From Notospermus geniculatus (lineage: Eukaryota > Nemertea > Pilidiophora > Heteronemertea > Lineidae): DNA of 64,000 bases. The position numbers were made by a program, and so were the translations under genes. Below the pieces are notes generated by a model, which was given only the letters and a program-made list of their open reading frames with translations, was not told where the DNA came from and did not search any database. Numbering within the stretch: the stretch's first letter is position 1; each line of letters opens with the position of its first letter. Of the stretch, positions 61,627-64,000 are shown piece after piece. The stretch is from assembly GCA_002633025.1 (NCBI GenBank), contig NMRB01001372.1, positions 74,142 to 138,141 of the forward strand. The letters are read 5' to 3'.

Positions 61627-62127
61627 AGATTTTTCCATCCGGACCAAAGCCATAGCATTATTGGCCCTGGTAAGCACGGAAGAGGCCATCTCAAGCTACT
61701 CATGGTCCTCACTTGGATGATGTCTTTTACTTGCCCTTGCAAAGGCACAAGGTACAAGGCACCATGGCTTACTGTCCAATGCGACGTACTGGAGAACCAA
61801 GAACGACCAATTCCATGGGCCCAGGATTTTAACACGTTAACTGTGTAATTTTTTTTAGTTCGAATTTTTCTTTCTTAAAAAAATTGCCAAAAAAAGTATT
61901 TGACACACAAGGTTCCAGACATTATAACATCCTACGTACTGTGAAGCGCCATTTCCTTGCAAGGCGTACTATTACGTCCAGCGCAAGCTACGACCCTCAG
62001 TCAGGTGTTTTCAGGGACTCCCCAGATTTCGTAATGACGTAATATGACATCCTACCCAGTTAACGGGTTAACCCGGGACCTGCCACTTGCTAAGTGGACG
62101 GGATAACCACTAGGCTATCAAAGCTCC
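61627..62127 (-). mobile_element. SINE family 1 copy interrupted by a second nested MITE
   Basis: The 3' part of the SINE runs from 61627 to about 61828 and the head (CCCGGGACCTGCCACTTGCT to GATAACCACTAGGCTATCAA) resumes at 62072. The break is filled by the TTAA-flanked element 61833-62067. Confidence 0.85.
61833..62067. mobile_element. 235-bp TTAA-flanked MITE inside a SINE
   Basis: TTAA stands at 61829-61832 and 62068-62071. Inside, CACGTTAACTG (61833-61843) and CAGTTAACGGG (62057-62067) are inverted repeats with one mismatch. Its sequence differs from the 14335-14544 element, so it is a separate family with the same target preference. Confidence 0.75.
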
Positions 62128-64000
62128 TTCCCGATTGTACCAGATTCCCAACCATGACTGATTCTACAGTGTAACATCATCATGATCTGAATGAACTTGA
62201 TCGACCCAGCATTGATGAAATACCAGAGCATAGGTAATGATGCTAATATCTCATGATGGTAATACGGTGTAGCAAGCAGGCGGAACAACATCCAGACCGT
62301 CACGGACTCATCAACTTGTTGTAAGCAGTCGAGAGACTCCCGTGGAAGATTACACTGGATTTAGACCGGTAATTTCTTCAAATTGGGGATATGATAAGAT
62401 AGATTGGAACTACAGGATGTCTAAAATATAACAGTATTTTCTTCTCACCAATGGCACATGTCTTATAGCTCTCCCTTTTTTGAATGAGGACACTTTTAAG
62501 CAGGCCACACACCAGGTATTGTTATTGCAAGCGATCTGATCGCCACCAAGCAAAATCAGCTGTGTTGACGCCATGTGTGCGCTGGAGAGTGATGCGTGGA
62601 ATCTTCTCGCCAGCGATGATTGACTAATGTCAAACAATACCAAAACCGATATCACTTAAGCCCCTTTCACACCAGGCCTGCGTAGAGTTGCGTTGTGCGG
62701 CGTACCGAGTATGCCAAAATTAGTCTGCGTACTCATGAAAGAAATGTTGCTATGCGTAGGATTGGCGTAGTCCCTGAACCCACACTCCTTTCATATCGGG
62801 CCTACGTAGAGTGCGTAGTGCGACATACCGACTACGCCGAGCTTACGCTGCCCTACGCTGGCCTTTGTGGCAATCGCTTGAGATACTTAGTAAGTTGCCT
62901 GGTGTGCTGGTGGCTTTAGAAGGGCGACTCAAGTCATTCGCGATGTTCACTCGCAAAGCAAACCAGACAGGAAGCTTTCCAAATGAGACATGCCCGATAA
63001 GAAATGCCAATCCCACATACTACCGACATTTCGTAAACGCTTAAATATTACTTTATATCCACCCTTCAAACATTTTCAATATTTGCTCATCAAATCCTCC
63101 GTTACTCAGCTTGAATATTGAGGTTAAGATGATCTTGATCCAAAGGCTAGACTTCCACGTCTGATATTTGATTGAGTACAGCGCATGTGACTAATAGTGA
63201 AGTACTAGTATGATAACTGTCACTGACGAGTGACTCACAAAGAGTGCAGGAGCTGTATAATAGGGGGGAAGAATCAATGGGGTTGTCGGGTTGTCTGTGC
63301 TGCAGCGAGCATCCCTCGAGACATTACAGGAAAGCCATGAACATCATCGCATCAAGCATGCTTAGAGATGGCATGGATGTATAATCAACTTCTCTAAAAG
63401 GACAATGTGCTGTCCTTAGCTGAAAGGTGTCATGTGTACGGAGATCAAAAGCTGCACAAATTACCAATTTGTGTCCTCTTGCAAGAGGCGACGAGTGTAC
63501 CTGCGAGTGTACAAACAGTGTACCCGCATTTCGCCTACCCCATTTCCCAGTTGTTCGCCATGCATTGCACTAAGTACAGGACATCTTCTTTCATTGCGGC
63601 TTTCTCAAGACTGGCGCGAAAAAGGCATATGGAGGCATATGCCAGGCAAGTCATCGATGCCATTGTACAGAAAAATCCCCCAAAAACGTTCCCCACTTCG
63701 GCGAATGGTCAGTCACTCCCATTTCAGCTCATTAGACAAGATATACCAGCCGAGAACGTCCTTATTCAATACATAGATCGCAAATATCCACAATGGGTCG
63801 CAATAATTGGATATATGATGAAATCACCGTGGAATATGAAGATTGACTGCGCCGCTGGCCATCCGACGTCCCCAAGCACAGCTTTACCCAATCAGATGAG
63901 GCAGCAAACATCTCATTAACTCGCCCCTCAAGTCCTAAATTTGCCAGTAATAGCATTGGCATTAGCCTCAGTGGTATTGACAAATGCAATAAACTGTAGT

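Larger units (their letters stand above)
61475..64000. other. Upstream part of the TANC gene, no supported exon
   Basis: The first recognised TANC exon needs a preceding exon ending in phase 1, and none could be chosen with confidence here. Two copies of a CCTRCGTAGAGT-GCGT repeat lie at 62667-62850. A 170-codon plus-strand ORF at 63407-63919 has no recognisable domain and no support beyond its length. Confidence 0.4.

Noticed and set aside
63407-63919. 170-codon plus-strand ORF near the window end
   Set aside because: No recognisable domain or splice context, and an overlapping frame is also open for 114 codons. Length alone is weak evidence in this composition; conservation or transcripts would be needed.

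Overview
This is eukaryotic (animal) nuclear DNA: the genes are split by GT-AG introns, most sequence is non-coding, and tRNA-derived SINEs, foldback/MITE-like inverted-repeat elements and minisatellites are everywhere. The gene content (PDIA5-type disulfide isomerase, V-ATPase subunit F, TMUB, TANC, and an ARM-TIR-SAM protein of a kind I associate with invertebrates) suggests a marine invertebrate, lophotrochozoan or basal deuterostome. I cannot fix the species from sequence alone. It is a draft assembly: there is a 670-base run of N at 29337-30006 and single Ns at 11827, 23760 and 28541.

Layout. (1) 1-5649, plus strand: a seven-coding-exon gene for a 974-residue protein with a disordered serine-rich N-terminus, an armadillo-like domain, a TIR domain and a C-terminal SAM domain. 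(2) 5650-9400: foldback elements, one with an 8-bp target duplication, and a cluster of TGACGT sites. (3) 9428-10562, plus: TMUB (transmembrane plus ubiquitin-like), two coding exons. (4) 10600-16500: repeats only, including a SINE interrupted by a TTAA-flanked MITE. (5) 16511-23853, minus: a PDIA5-like disulfide isomerase whose 15 assembled coding exons give four thioredoxin modules, a 265-residue Lys/Glu/Ala-rich tail and a terminal KTEL; the exons for its N-terminal domain were not found. (6) 24038-25511, plus: complete ATP6V1F, head-to-head with the PDI gene (184 bp between the proposed start codons). (7) 25512-31023: repeats, the N gap, and no gene I can support. (8) 31024 to at least 61474, minus: a TANC-family scaffold/STAND ATPase gene of at least 14 coding exons, plus one 2,655-bp open exon (48047-50701) whose phases fit it as a cassette exon. 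Its 5' end lies beyond what I can see.

All splice sites were chosen by hand so that reading phase is continuous; every joined CDS is divisible by three. The genes are ordinary neighbours rather than an operon-like unit. PDIA5 (ER), V-ATPase (endolysosome), TMUB (ER-associated degradation) and TANC (junction/synapse scaffold) share no evident pathway. The most notable points are the enlarged PDIA5 with its charged tail, the ARM-TIR-SAM order, the giant phase-symmetric TANC exon rich in tyrosine motifs, the duplicated hairpin around ATP6V1F exon 1, and two TTAA-flanked MITEs each sitting inside a SINE.
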